A stretch of 64,000 nt of DNA. It comes from Lineus longissimus. Taxonomy: Eukaryota > Nemertea > Pilidiophora > Heteronemertea > Lineidae. How positions within the stretch are numbered: position 1 is the first letter of the stretch; each line of letters begins with the position of its first letter. The position numbers and the translations under genes were made by a program. The stretch lies in assembly GCF_910592395.1 (NCBI RefSeq), contig NC_088310.1:26925491-26989490 (forward strand), in the 5' to 3' direction. The notes under the pieces were generated by a model. It made no database searches, had not been told where the DNA came from, and worked only from the letters and a program-made list of their open reading frames with translations. Positions 14,396-26,356 of this stretch are shown piece by piece.

Positions 14396-14467
14396 CTCCC
14401 CGGCCGGGAATCGAACCCGGGTCTCCCGCGTGACAGGCGGGGATACTTACCACTATACTACCGAGGA
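14396..14467 (-). tRNA. tRNA-Asp (anticodon GUC), copy 2
   Basis: Its 72 nt are identical to the other four copies. A T6 terminator follows on the minus strand (A-run 14384-14389). Its 5' flank (152 bp) is repeated in inverted orientation upstream of copy 3, so the two genes are divergently transcribed from a large inverted repeat. Confidence 0.97.
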
Positions 14468-14619
14468 TTGTTGATTAATCGAATTCACAACAAATTGACG
14501 ATTAAATGATCGTTCAGTTATTAACTAAACTGGTTGGCTACTTTCTTTTTCACATCACAATCGAGAACTTTTAATACTCGATGTATCTCGCTTAAAAACT
14601 GTCCTATCTTTTTAAATCT
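14396..14619. repeat. Left arm of 224-bp inverted repeat
   Basis: This arm is the reverse complement of 15049-15272 with one mismatch that I can find (G at 14532 against A in the complement of the other arm). It contains the whole tRNA-Asp gene plus 152 bp of its 5' flank. It ends exactly at the tRNA discriminator base; beyond it the two sides no longer match. Confidence 0.95.
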
Positions 14620-15048
14620 TCAGAGTGCAGCTGTTTATTTAGTAATCTCTCACACAATCCGGCTGATTCAAACTTGTATTCTTCGTATTTTCCGATGACT
14701 TTGTTTCAACAATTAGCTGTTTAGGACAATTATGTAGAATATATATTTTACTTATGGGAAGTCGTCTGCTGTGTCTCTCTGATAAGTGAGTTCAAGAGCG
14801 TCTTCAGAGAGTTAGAGGGCTTGTTGAAAAAATCATATGTCGAATTAGATATTGGTGCCATTGTGGCGATTTATGGTACGTGATGTATGACATAAAGGCA
14901 GGAACACATTTTGTATTCCATTTTTGCTCTTGGCACCTATTACGCTATTCCAAAGTATCGGGGTCTCTGCCTGTACCTTTTGTGAGGCCCCTCATTCAAA
15001 TGTCGTCAGCTCCTCAATACAACAGATATCAAATGATTTTTGGTCTTT

Positions 15049-15272
15049 AGATTTAAAAAGATAGGACAGTTTTTAAGCGAGATACATCGAGTATTAAAAG
15101 TTCTCGATTGTGATGTGAAAAAGAAAGTAGCCAACTAGTTTAGTTAATAACTGAACGATCATTTAATCGTCAATTTGTTGTGAATTCGATTAATCAACAA
15201 TCCTCGGTAGTATAGTGGTAAGTATCCCCGCCTGTCACGCGGGAGACCCGGGTTCGATTCCCGGCCGGGGAG
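15049..15272. repeat. Right arm of 224-bp inverted repeat
   Basis: This is the partner of 14396-14619, separated by a 429-bp single-copy spacer (14620-15048). It carries tRNA-Asp copy 3 on the plus strand. 223 of 224 positions match by eye, which implies a recent duplication or ongoing gene conversion. Confidence 0.95.
15201..15272 (+). tRNA. tRNA-Asp (anticodon GUC), copy 3
   Basis: The 72-nt gene is identical to the other copies. The 5' flank ends in CAA and a T4 terminator lies at 15283-15286. It is part of the right arm of the inverted repeat and diverges from copy 2. Confidence 0.97.
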
Positions 15273-18200
15273 AGGTAAAACGTTTTAATCACGTCACGTC
15301 CATATTATGTATGGAGCACTTCAAAACAGTAATTAAAACATTCATGGCATGTCGGAGAAAAAATATTTTTATCTAAGAAAACCAAGAATCAATAAATTAA
15401 ACACATCTGGAGTTTTAGTCCGTCCCTCTTAAAGTGAATTGGGTTCTTGACATATCTATTCGACATCCTTGATGGAGTTTCGATTGAAATTAAAGTACCG
15501 CAATATTTATTTATAAGTTCGACACAACGCAACATTGAACACATTCGTGAATTAAATATCACATCTACGGCCTTTAATAAGCAGAATTCAGCGACAAATA
15601 ATGATATTGTCTACCCTAGCCTATATCATCACACCCCTACCGTGCAGTTAATAATAAATGATATTCCCATTGAGTCCCCCAGTCATGTAGTACATGTGGT
15701 AATTGCTCCTTATAGGGGCGAGTTGGACACGATATATGTTGGTTTTTCATGGACAAACAGTTTCCAGCTGGACCGGTACTTCTCACAGGATCACCAACAA
15801 GTGCAATCAACAATGCACTAGAACGGACTCGGCCACAGGCTTCCTGAAATTCGCTGGCCAGGTCAAAAACTGCCCCGTAACACTGTAGAAAATCTTTCAT
15901 TCGAAATAAGTTTTAATGTGATGCTAAACCATGGCGGCGCCTGGCGGCCAACAGTGGTTTTATCCTCCAGGCCGGCTAAACTCCACGCTCAAGTTGTCCC
16001 TTTAAAAGCCACCCTTTGTCTCCTTACGATGATTTTTTTCCGACATCACATGTATATTTCCGTTCCATCGCCATGAGGGGCGGATATCATTACTAAAATA
16101 CAAATCAAACCTATTCTTTTATCGATGGTTATGAAATATTAACAAAGCGTTTAGAGAACAATGACAGCATTTCTATGCATGTTGACACTTGCTGTGGATG
16201 TAATGACATTCAGAAGGATACTCAGTTTGAGGCAAGGCGACAACCGTTACACTTATTCATAAAATGACAATAATTTCATGAATTCTTTTCAATACTGAAC
16301 TAGCTAAATTTAAATGTTGACTACTTTCTCTGATTTGGTTTTTTCTGTACGTGATAACCACTTGAATTGAGTTACAAATTAAAGTGAATTTGACGCTGAC
16401 GTTTGGTACATTTGTTATCCACAAAATAAATCGTGGGAGGATCTCCTCGGCTGGGAATCGAACCTGGATCTCTGGGTCCGCGTGACAGGCGGGGACCGGG
16501 ACTCCATATTTTAACTGAGGAATGCTGACTGCTAAAAAGAAAAAATCAAAATCAAAAATCGATTGGGAACGTCAAAATATAATACAACGTGAGTTTTTAG
16601 TTTTAATGGGTGTTGTTGGATGGTGCTTAGAACAAATGACTTAATCATTCAAACCTCGGTGCACCAATAGCAGGGTAATATAGAAATACAGTCTAGAAAA
16701 TGGCACATTGTAATTTGGAAAATCTCGCGGCCAAACCCAAAATCTGTCACAGCGCCGGAAACCACTTTTGCCTTTTCATAATTGTATAGTTGTTATTATG
16801 AAATATTCGCACTAAAATCGTGATTGTGTCCCACCAATGCAGTTTGAAGAGCGCAAATATCAAAGCCAGACGACTGAGTTACATTAATGCGCATTTCCGC
16901 CCCGTTTGGTTTTAACTTCCGGTTGCTGAACGTGATTACAGTAAAATGCATTAACACCTAGCTCCTCATTATCAAAATCAAAACAAGGATTTTTTTCACC
17001 TTTCAGTGATTGATTTCTGAAAAATTGTATGGTATGAAATAAATGTTCATGCTACCTAACGGAAGTTACGTATAGTGGTACTTTTAGTTATAGGATTTTG
17101 ATATTGTTGGTCGCCGGGGAGCCAGTGAACAAGTGAGAAAATTGTTTAATAATTGCTTGTCGAGTTTTTTTCCTTGTCAGGCGTCACATTTCAAACTGCG
17201 ACTTGCGACTGTGATCCCACAATGTGTGTTTAAACATGGGTTTGTAAAGGGCCAGCAAGGACATGAGCTATTTTCCAAATTACAGGAAGATAAGTAGCCT
17301 GAATGAATATACCCTTGACTACGATAAATGATGCCCTTTTGTGTGGCTTCTTTACTCTGTAAGTGGGGTTGTAGCATCGAACATTTCCATCATCTCCGCA
17401 CCTGAGGGTATATCATCAAAGTTACAAAGTTAGGCTAGCAAACTTGCTATAAAAACCAAAAAGAAATGTTTAAATGGCCACAAATAATTTTGGTCGCGCC
17501 AAACCATCCTCAGGCCCTTTAGCATAGCTAGATCAGGCTATTTCTAATCCCCGAAATGAACAATCCATCCAGTCCTGGAGCAACAAACGGGGCTTATTCT
17601 GCGCAAGAAACATTTGTCCATTTCGGGCTTAGCGAGCAATCAGCCAACATTCTTCCACTCGGATGCCTCGGCAACTTCCCATCAGGCCTAGAGCCATGAC
17701 TAGGGCTTCCGACCAATGTCCAGAAATCCCTAACTCACGATCGAAGCACAACAATGTGATCTGGTCAGTGCGACTGAAACAAATAAGAAGCTCAAACTGA
17801 TGTTGACTGGGACCGGTCGACGAAAACAAAATGAAACATTTTTTATCATTGCGGTCAAAATGGCCGGAAGTCGTGTTTTTTTCCTGGCAACCATTTTCGC
17901 GTCGTGCGATTGTGGCAAAAGGTGTACGGCTTGTTGCTCCTGGCTTTGTCCCTGTAGCTCTCTCCAGGATACGATTGAAGCGATGAACCATTAAACTTTC
18001 GCTACATGGCATTGTATTGATGCGTTGTTTTTGCTTTACCTTTCACGCCTTCTGAGCCAATCTTCCGCTAACTTTAGTATTTTGATAGGTTTGGGTCACT
18101 GCCCGACACCGCTTCGGGACATACGCGGATTAAAAGCCAAGCCATTAGTGAGAGAGAAGAACACTTTAGTAGTTTTATTTTATATTGCTTCCGATTTGGT

Positions 18201-18527
18201 TGTTTTTCTTGGTTGACAATGTTGTTAGAAAAATCTTTCCTTTGATTTGTCCCGGTTGGATTCATTTAATCTGTAAGGACAGCGTGTAGTGAGACTTAAT
18301 AAAAGTCCATTAAACAGGCCCAGTGACCCTTCCTTCTGCTTTAACCATCTGTTACTTGAATGCAAACTTGAGGACAATGAAAAAGGTTTGTTAGTAATGC
18401 TGATATCAATGTCTATTGACGAATTTTCAAGTCTCTATCTAAAAAATACTATACAGCCTCCCTTGACCAAAATACAGGCACATAATTTGTTGCCTATGAA
18501 TGCCATAATGTACCTTCTAAAAGAGGA
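15273..18527. other. Noncoding stretch with one tRNA relic
   Basis: No supportable protein gene is seen. The ORFs at 15447-15821 (+) and 17629-18012 (-) show no recognisable motifs and are within chance length. The only identifiable element is the tRNA-Asp pseudogene near 16.5 kb. Confidence 0.5.
16443..16521 (-). pseudogene. Degenerate tRNA-Asp pseudogene
   Basis: On the minus strand the T-arm (ggttcgattccc), the anticodon stem-loop with GTC (cgcctgtcacgcgg) and both acceptor ends are recognisable. The D-arm is replaced by AT-rich sequence, the A box is lost, and about 7 extra bases fall mostly around the variable region. No T-run follows. It looks like an older tRNA-Asp copy that has decayed. 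Confidence 0.75.
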
Positions 18528-18599
18528 CTCCCCGGCCGGGAATCGAACCCGGGTCTCCCGCGTGACAGGCGGGGATACTTACCACTATACTACCGAGGA
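18528..18599 (-). tRNA. tRNA-Asp (anticodon GUC), copy 4
   Basis: The 72 nt are identical to the other copies. The 5' flank ends in GCAA and a T4 terminator follows on the minus strand (A-run 18519-18522). The flanks are otherwise unlike copies 1-3. Confidence 0.97.
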
Positions 18600-18747
18600 T
18601 TGCTGAACGATTTCTTCGTTATTACAAAACAATCCATATTTTACATTTTAAATGTCCACCTGGAGTTCCGTCGCTCAAATGGCGTTGTTTTCAGCAGATC
18701 CCAGTATTTCTTGTTTTCATTCAATGGCGTCGTCATATGATAAACAA

Positions 18748-18765
18748 CTACATGTATACATGTAG
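18748..18765. repeat. 18-bp perfect palindrome
   Basis: CTACATGTATACATGTAG is its own reverse complement. ACATGTAC/TACATGTA words are common across this window, so it may be an expanded version of a frequent short motif. Confidence 0.8.
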
Positions 18766-20040
18766 ATGTACATTGAGTCAAGTCGGAGTAACATGACAAG
18801 ATGTTTTCATGGTTTATCTCCATTGACACGTTGTCGCAATTCGCCCTTTTTAGGAGATCATATCATGTCATCATCCGAGTATTCTGCTGCTATCCAATTT
18901 TGGTATAAAAACTTCAGACTTTTATTTCTCTGCACTTTCTCGTCCGACCTCAAGGACCTCTTGCCCGCGGAACAAGTGTGATGTTTATGAAAATGTTATT
19001 TTTGAAGTCCACGGTCAGAGTTAATGAGCAGAGTTGACTTCGATTCAGCCGTTACAATTAATCCCTTGCAAGTCTAACTGGGTTACCTCTTTACTCAATA
19101 ATAAGTGCTTAAAAGCATATTAAGACCTTCCCATTGTGGTTTAATTTTGAACAGATTCGCCAAATTACATAAAATTTAGCTTTAACAGTAAATCACTTAA
19201 TTTGAACAATACTTATAATCTTCCTTCGGGGGCATCGCATTTTTGACCGAACATCGCTGATTTCACGCACGGTTCAACTTTAAGTCGAATTAGACATGAA
19301 AAGAATGTTTTAATTCTTGGCTAAGCGCTTGCCTCGTCCGATTCACATTTTTTGTCATTTGGATAATCCTAAAATACATAAAGGGTCTCTAGATCAGTGT
19401 ATTGTCCTTTTTATTCTTTATCTCCATTTAGCAAAAACACCTTGCGGACAGCGCGGCATTTAACCGGTTACAAACGTAACTCTCCCGTCCTTTGTTTTGC
19501 TAAGGAATTTCGCCCTCTGAGGTGAGAGGAATGCGAGGGGTGGGGTTCTTTTATTAGAGACATTGAGAAATGGCACCTCGGGACAAAGCCTCAATACCAC
19601 CATGGTAAAAGCTAACAAAATGGCAGGGTATTGTTTTCGGGTAATTTTAAATGCAAAATGCTAAACTAAACTCATCATGGTGGGGTTTGACCACGTTTTG
19701 CTCTTGAACTAAAACTGTTGAAAAACCATTATTTCAATCGGTGAAGGAATGTTTAAATAAAGCATCAAAGAAGTGAAACTCTCTCCAGATCAGTGGCTAC
19801 CTCACAACCCAGCGGAGAGGATCAGAAGAGTGACCAACACGGTCCTGACGCCAACCACCATGTTACACTTCTCTAAAACAATTTGTGGTTTTAACCCCAT
19901 AAAACGGCAAGATTAGCGAAACCGTACGAGTGTCGTTGACGTGGTATATATGTGCTCACTTGGAAATTATATTTACCGTTACTTAAAATGATCTAATTTA
20001 AAGTCGGCTGGGCTATTGCCCGAGCCGTGAACGGCTCATG

Positions 20041-20120
20041 CCGCCGGAGCTTATCCCGCTTTCCGTAGCAGTATTGCCTTCCCCCCTGGATAGGATGCTG
20101 CATGGTCTATGGCAAGATTA
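20041..20120 (+). mobile_element. Possible degenerate dispersed repeat
   Basis: The GC-rich segment (ccggagcttatcccg, then ttccgtagca, then cccccctggata) stands out from AT-rich surroundings. From memory it resembles a short interspersed repeat found in many marine invertebrate genomes. I could not verify that. No terminal repeats or ORF are visible. Confidence 0.3.
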
Positions 20121-22258
20121 GATATAAACGTGATTGACCCGCTGTGGATGGGCCATTAAAGATTTCAATACACAAGCTTCCTCATTCTCCGAACTCCGGT
20201 TAATCATGAGTTTTTGAACTGCATATATGTGCGTCAGTTGGCAAATATATAGCCTCGGATATATCAAACTTATCCACTGCATTCAAAAGGTTGCGAATGC
20301 ATCAATAAACTAAATTATATTTACGACATTTAGCAAGTTCGTGCTCATGATTGGATGCCTTTAAACACAAACGTGACGGTCTGAGCTGAAAACCCATGGA
20401 ATGACTGGCCATTACACGAAACCATTTTGTCATTGTTGTCTGGTGTGTTTCCCTTTTCAATTCTAAACTTGTTGGGTAAACGGTTTTTTCACGGTGCTAA
20501 TGCCAAAGGAAAACATCTACAGGAAGAATTTACACAATTCTTTAGACGAATACACAAACACGCTCTCTAACGTTTAAAACGTGAAGAGTTTTATAATCCT
20601 TGCGTTAAACAAAACGCACAAAGACGAGCCGTCAGAAAATGAAAGCTATTTACAAGAAGGCCCTAACTTGTTTAGCCTTTCCAAACGTTGTCATTGTTAA
20701 TAAGGGGCTTTAATCCATTATCGCTGAAGACACTCGACGACAAAGTTGGATAATCCGCAAATCATTGTTTTGGACTTTAGAAAGTCTTCACAACGTTGTC
20801 CGCTGTGTGGTCAAACTTGAGCTAAGAAGAGGTATCTGTAGAAGTGCTTATGTTACAACGGAATGAATAAATCGCCAAAGCTAAACCAGCTAACGACCAA
20901 TCAACACAACACGATGGCCCGATGGAATCCCTTTTATGACAATTCGCCACAACATGTTCGCCTCCCCTTTGTACCGTTAGAGAAACCTTACTCGCGGGGA
21001 AAGCATGGCCATTTCATCCCAATGTTTGCCGTGTAAGTAGAGAATAAAAGTCACTTATTCAATACTAATCACATTCCGACTGATTTATCTCAATAAAGTC
21101 CCCCGATTAATCGCTTCAAGCGACTTGGCGTCGCCAGAATATACCACACAATGTCTGTCAGTTGCCTCCATTTTTGAACGCGTCCCTCAAATTCCCTCCA
21201 TAATCTCCCAAAAAGAAAACAAACGACCTAAATTTTGAATATCGCCAAAAAGAAAAACAAATATTTTCGCATGTTGTGCACCAAACCCATTGAAAGGGTT
21301 ATAAAATTGATATGACGATAACCGTTCGCGCCGCTTTGTACGCTTTCTCATTAAAACAGCTGTAAAAATCATGAGGTAGGAGCCGCGGAAGTTAATTGGT
21401 AGATTCTACCGTTTCTTCATTCGTCGATCAGGGGTTTTCAAATTTGGAAGTGTTGTTATGATTCTCCTGACACTGCTATACCTCTTGACATTGTACAAAT
21501 CATCGCCAGTCTGCATTGACCTCAAATCATGTCAAAATATACGCTGTTTAAACTCAGAACCATTATTTCTTCTCAATTGCACCAAAATCACTCTTATTTG
21601 TATACTCGAGCGACAAAACTTCTGAATATGATATTGCGACTGATCTGACAAAATAGTGGCCCTGAACGCTGAAGAAGACGATGAATCTGAGAAGTGACAA
21701 CTTCTAGTCAGTTATCGTTCAGAATTGGGTTCATGACATGAGAGAAATCAAGACACAAGTTGAAATCTTCAACTTATACTCTATTTTGATAACCACCATA
21801 CTAATCATTCTCCGACGGAGAGGGCGGCCATCTTTTGTTGAGGTGGACACACGCCTCATCCCAATCCACGGATTGCGGTTTTAGGAGACAATTTCGTTTC
21901 GTATATTTATCAAACATCCATTACATTAAGATCTGTATTATGTCTACTCGACATCCTTTTTGATTATTTGTTTTAAATATGCATAAGGTACTTGGACGCA
22001 CTTCAGTAAAACTGGATTGACAAAATGCAGCTTAGCCACACCAAAATAAGACCTGTATCCACACTGATTTAGGCTTAAGATGTTCATGTATTTGTTAGGG
22101 TTATTATAGATTGATATCGCCTGATTCCCTTTGGCCTTTTGTAGGATAATTTGTCCGTTTTAAAACTATCTTAAGATCAACAAAATCTTCGCCATAGGAT
22201 GGATATATAATCCAAAAATAAGACTTGTTGACGAAGAAAACGTCACGTGATGTACATG

Positions 22259-22270
22259 TGCGCATGCGCA
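22259..22270. promoter_or_regulatory. Palindromic NRF1-type site
   Basis: TGCGCATGCGCA is a perfect match to the palindromic NRF1 consensus (YGCGCAYGCGCR), flanked on both sides by tgtacatg-like words. Such sites usually mark promoters, but I recognise no gene start nearby. Confidence 0.45.
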
Positions 22271-24120
22271 CTGCTGTACATGGAAAATAAAGCATGACTT
22301 TTGGCTACATTTGAAAAAAAATGAAGCAAAGATGAATTTTACAGGTTTTGCCATTAAAATCAAGGTTTTACCAGCTTTGTTATGAGGAAGAACAGCTGTG
22401 GTGATGACAAACAGTTTTGGCATTGTCAATAAATCTTAAAATGTCATTATATATTGAATGAGTTACTTTATTTTTATACCGTTTTGCAGACTGCCATCCA
22501 GTTCAAAAGAGAATCCGTTATCTTATACATTTAAAATCATGTTTAGGAATCCTTTTTTGCCAACTTTACCTGTAAATATTTTGCACACCTGGGGAAAGTT
22601 TCTAAAGTAAATTAATGTTTTCTCCAATCCATTCCCGAAAACAAAAGCGACAGAGGCATGGGAACCAATATTTTGAAAATGCTGAAAACACAGTAGAACC
22701 TCTCAAAGGCATTGTAAGGGCCTCTCATCCTGGTTGATAATCCTTTCGCGTTTCCTATGTAAAATATAAAATCCTTCAACTGAGAAGTTAAATAGGCCTA
22801 GAATAATAGTTTTAGGTGACACGAATCAACCGGATCGGCCGCATTCAAACATCACCAACACTTGAGATAGTTTGTGTAAAGCAATTATTACACTTTGTTT
22901 TTAGGAAAAGCGTTAAGTATTCTGGATCATTGTGGTAGGGAAAGGGTCAAATTTAGGTCTATAGCCTTAAAGATGCTAGTCCTATGCTAACACTATTATG
23001 AACGGTTGTGCTAGGTGTCAGAGAAATGACCACAAACACTCATATTATTCTATTATCATTCTAAACTTTGAAGAAGCGAATGCGTCAAGACATGATCTTT
23101 AGACGAAAAAGATTGTTTTACCCTAACGCGTTTGATATTAGGTTAAGAACGGTCGTGTTAGGATAACTGTTTGTGTTAGAGACATGGGTGTGAAAGTGGT
23201 GTTTATGCGACAATTAATGACTGATTTACTCATGTGATGTTGCTTTTGCAATAAGTTTGATAGTTGTTCTGCTACTGTTTCTGAGGGGAAATGTTACCAA
23301 TGCCTGTGTCATATTCCGCTGTGATCGCGTTGTGATGTAATTTGATCTTGACAACTTCCTGATTTTGATATAATGATAAACCGTGACAGGAATCTTGGCA
23401 GTGTTCATTTAAACCAACCTCCTTCATCCCGGCATTGCGTTCATTGCTTGCTACGTACATTATATATAGTACGAAATATCGTGCACCGCAGTGCATTTTT
23501 TTGATCGATGCTTTTCGGTTGTCGCCAACATCATCTTCTTAGACTGACCAAGGAATTCATGTTATCCGCCCGTGGGGGAATCGATTACGAGAAACGGGCT
23601 GGAATTCCTAAAATGATGCCCCGTTTGTTTATGTTTCGGTGAAAGGATGTCATTAGCAGACGACAGCATTCAGGAGCAGACGATACGCATTGTTGAAAGA
23701 TTATCTACTAATCCCTCGTGCCCGGGGTTGGCAAATCCCTGCCCCGTAAAGGAAACCCTAGTAAGAGCTAAAACTGGGCGTGGAATGTCGCATTCTCCCT
23801 CATAAGGCTTCGCTTCCGCGTCCTGCCAGGATTGAGCGGGATTTGCCAGAGCCCGTTTCCTAATCAATTGTTGGCATACCTTGCATCTTTTTACTTTCAA
23901 AACACCATCTCTGCACCTGCACATAACAAGTGCCATTGATATGTATCACGATGTATGAGAGTAAAAGTAGCAAATATATGATATTATCTCAAAACCAATG
24001 TTTAAAAAAATCAATAGGGCTTTATTGGCAGTTACAGAATTTCTGTGCATTTGTTCCGTTTCTGTATCTTACCATTGAAGGTGGAATCAAAAATTGTGTT
24101 CTGGCGATTCCTCCCAGCAA

Positions 24121-24192
24121 TCCTCGGTAGTATAGTGGTAAGTATCCCCGCCTGTCACGCGGGAGACCCGGGTTCGATTCCCGGCCGGGGAG
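24121..24192 (+). tRNA. tRNA-Asp (anticodon GUC), copy 5
   Basis: The 72 nt are identical to the other copies. The 5' flank ends in GCAA and a T5 terminator lies at 24203-24207. It is the most distant member of the cluster, about 5.5 kb from copy 4. Confidence 0.97.
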
Positions 24193-25897
24193 GTCTGCAT
24201 TGTTTTTATTTGCCTGCATTAACGACAGTCACACGTCACACACACGCTGTCCCAGTGGCATTTTGAAACAAACCGTTACTCAATTTTTTCTTCACTGGAT
24301 TGCGTCATATTAGATTCCTAAATTAGGGACACTTCACATACGCGGCAATACATCTTTTTCAAACTAATAAAAACTAACCGATTTTTGTCTCTTTCAACGA
24401 GGCTGAATTTCCGCATATTTGGCTAATGCTGTCAAATTCTATAAGAAAACTGTCTTAATAACTTCGCCTGAGATTGTATATTTCTTAAGTGGCCTCCTTA
24501 GTATGTAATTAGTGCTGCACGAAGTGGATATCAAAGGCAAGGCTTGGCTGATTCAGTTGGTAAGTGCCTCATAAAATATCAAAACCAATGAAAACGTCCC
24601 GAGAGCATTATTCCGTCGCCAAATATCGCGATATTAAGTGGCGTGTTTCTGATGTTTGTTTGAGTTTGTTTAGGGTCCTCTCTCATTCCTGACAACAAAT
24701 GCCATATCACATTAGGCCTTTAGAGGTAATCTTCATAGAATAAAATATCTGAAATGATAAGTAGTAAAGAGGTTTGTAGCGTTATATCAACACGCCCTGT
24801 TCGGAATGAGATTAGGTAGAAAATCGCACAAAAGAGACAACGTAGTGTTTATGGAAGTTTTCAGATTTGTACTCGGGAAAGAGGATAGCCATTCATTTAG
24901 AGAGGGGATCGAGCGACCCATCGAGAGATTTCACCCCGGGTTAGACTCAGCACTGCCTTGGTATGCATGCGATGTAAGGCCAATGAAAACGCTTGTTTCG
25001 TTGGAACACAGTGAAAAGCAGTGAAATTGAGAGTGCATGTCACACTTCGCACTACCTTACAAGCGCGTCCCTGTAACATCCTGAATCAAGGCTTTGGACT
25101 ACATTTTGTGATTGATTTGGACTCATAATCTTGAAGAGCGTTGATCGATGAGAAACCATGAATTCATTTGATATTTCCCGGCCTAATGATGCTTAGTTTT
25201 CGGATCATAGTAACAATAGGGAGATGATAGCAAGATGTGTTTGAAGCCTCCATTAAAATGCAGACCTAATTACATGCCCTGGGAGCAGAACATCTTACAG
25301 AGAGAAAACGAAAGAAGCTTTCCAAACGGCCATAATGGATTTTTTCTTAACATTCGCAGCTTAAGAATACTTGAATTTAGGATAAATATCTTTGGGACAA
25401 TTATAATACTATTGTGTTTTCGGATTCATAAAAAGTAGTACTAATACTACTCGATGATCCCTGCATAAATTACTAAACGCTTCTCAAAAGGAATTGAACT
25501 GATTATTAGAATACACTCTAAATAATCATAATTTGGGTTTTTCTGAGAGAGTGGAGTTCGGCATTTCTTAATATATAACTTGAAAGGTGCCCGACCGAAT
25601 GGTAGAGTCTTACAGATTGCGTCCCCTCTACTTGAAGCAGGTGGATCTTACCCCAGCACTAACAGCAACATCGGATGTTTGATACATCTCTATTTAGGTT
25701 TTAGATAGAAATTGAAAGTGTAATGCTATTGTGAGCAAATCCACGCCCAAAGCTAGGCTGGCCACGGTGTGCAGAAGAGATTTGGGAGAACAGTTATCCG
25801 GTAGTTATGGGTAGTAGATAGTGGAATTGGACTAACTTACAACAACGTGGCATTCTATTGTTATCAGGGATGTTATCATGAGTGTTAAACTGGACAT

Positions 25898-26097
25898 ATC
25901 AGTCAGCGGTGTCCTGTTTAGTGGGTGGTCTCTGTTGGCCTCACTTTTTTTCAATGACATACATGTACATCTATCTGTTCACGTATCTTTAGTAGATCAG
26001 TCAGTGGTTTCCTGTTTAGTGAGTGGTCCCTGTTGGCCTCACTTTTTTTCAATGACATACATGTACATCTATCTGTTCACGTATCTTTAGTAGATCA
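25898..26097. repeat. 98-bp tandem duplication
   Basis: Two adjacent copies lie in a 98-bp register (for example ggcctcac at 25937 and 26035). The distal 60 bp are almost identical and a few substitutions occur in the first 30 bp. Confidence 0.9.
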
Positions 26098-26111
26098 AAG
26101 TCTATAAAGCT

Positions 26112-26356
26112 TTAATTGGTAAGGAGATTATCTTCAATTCGTCAAAAGTATATTCAGTTGGTGAGAAAGTACCAATTGGTCAAAAAGTATCTTCAATTGG
26201 TCGAAATGATCTTAGCTCAGCGACCAAGAAGGATCTTCAACTGGTCTAAAGGTATCTTCAACTGGCCAAAACGCATCCCCAATTGGTCATAGAGTATTTG
26301 TAATGGGGGGAAGGGATTTAAATTGGTAACTGGTAAATGTACCTCAGCTTGGTAAT
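26112..26356. repeat. Degenerate short tandem repeat (aattggtc type)
   Basis: Repeated variants of gtatcttcaattggtcaaa recur about every 22-35 bp, with drift (aactggtc, aactggcc, aattggta). It directly follows the 98-bp duplication. Confidence 0.7.

Larger units (their letters stand above)
18600..24120. other. Noncoding stretch between tRNA genes
   Basis: I see no gene. It contains an 18-bp perfect palindrome (18748-18765), a degenerate dispersed-repeat-like segment (20041-20120) and a palindromic NRF1-type site (22259-22270), each listed separately. Confidence 0.5.

Noticed and set aside
15447-15821. 124-codon plus-strand ORF after tRNA-Asp copy 3
   Set aside because: The composition is featureless, it begins in AT-rich noncoding sequence, and no supporting signals were found.
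17629-18012. 127-codon minus-strand ORF
   Set aside because: No recognisable domain, splice context or poly(A) signal supports it, and its length is within chance range for this window.
23728-23850. Inverted words tggcaaatccc / gggatttgcca about 100 bp apart
   Set aside because: The arms are only about 11 bp with a large loop, and no ORF or terminal structure suggests a transposon.
24022-24219. Short ORFs running through the tRNA-Asp genes (also at 14285-14509 and 18289-18606)
   Set aside because: They share the peptide GRESNPGLPRDRRGYLPLYY only because they translate the tRNA sequence itself.
24543-24575. A-box-like word ggctgattcagttggtaag
   Set aside because: No B box, cloverleaf or terminator follows at tRNA spacing.
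25585-25665. Possible tRNA-derived SINE (tggtagagtc A-box-like word, then a weak B-box-like word)
   Set aside because: The B box is too degenerate and no tail or second copy was seen in the window.
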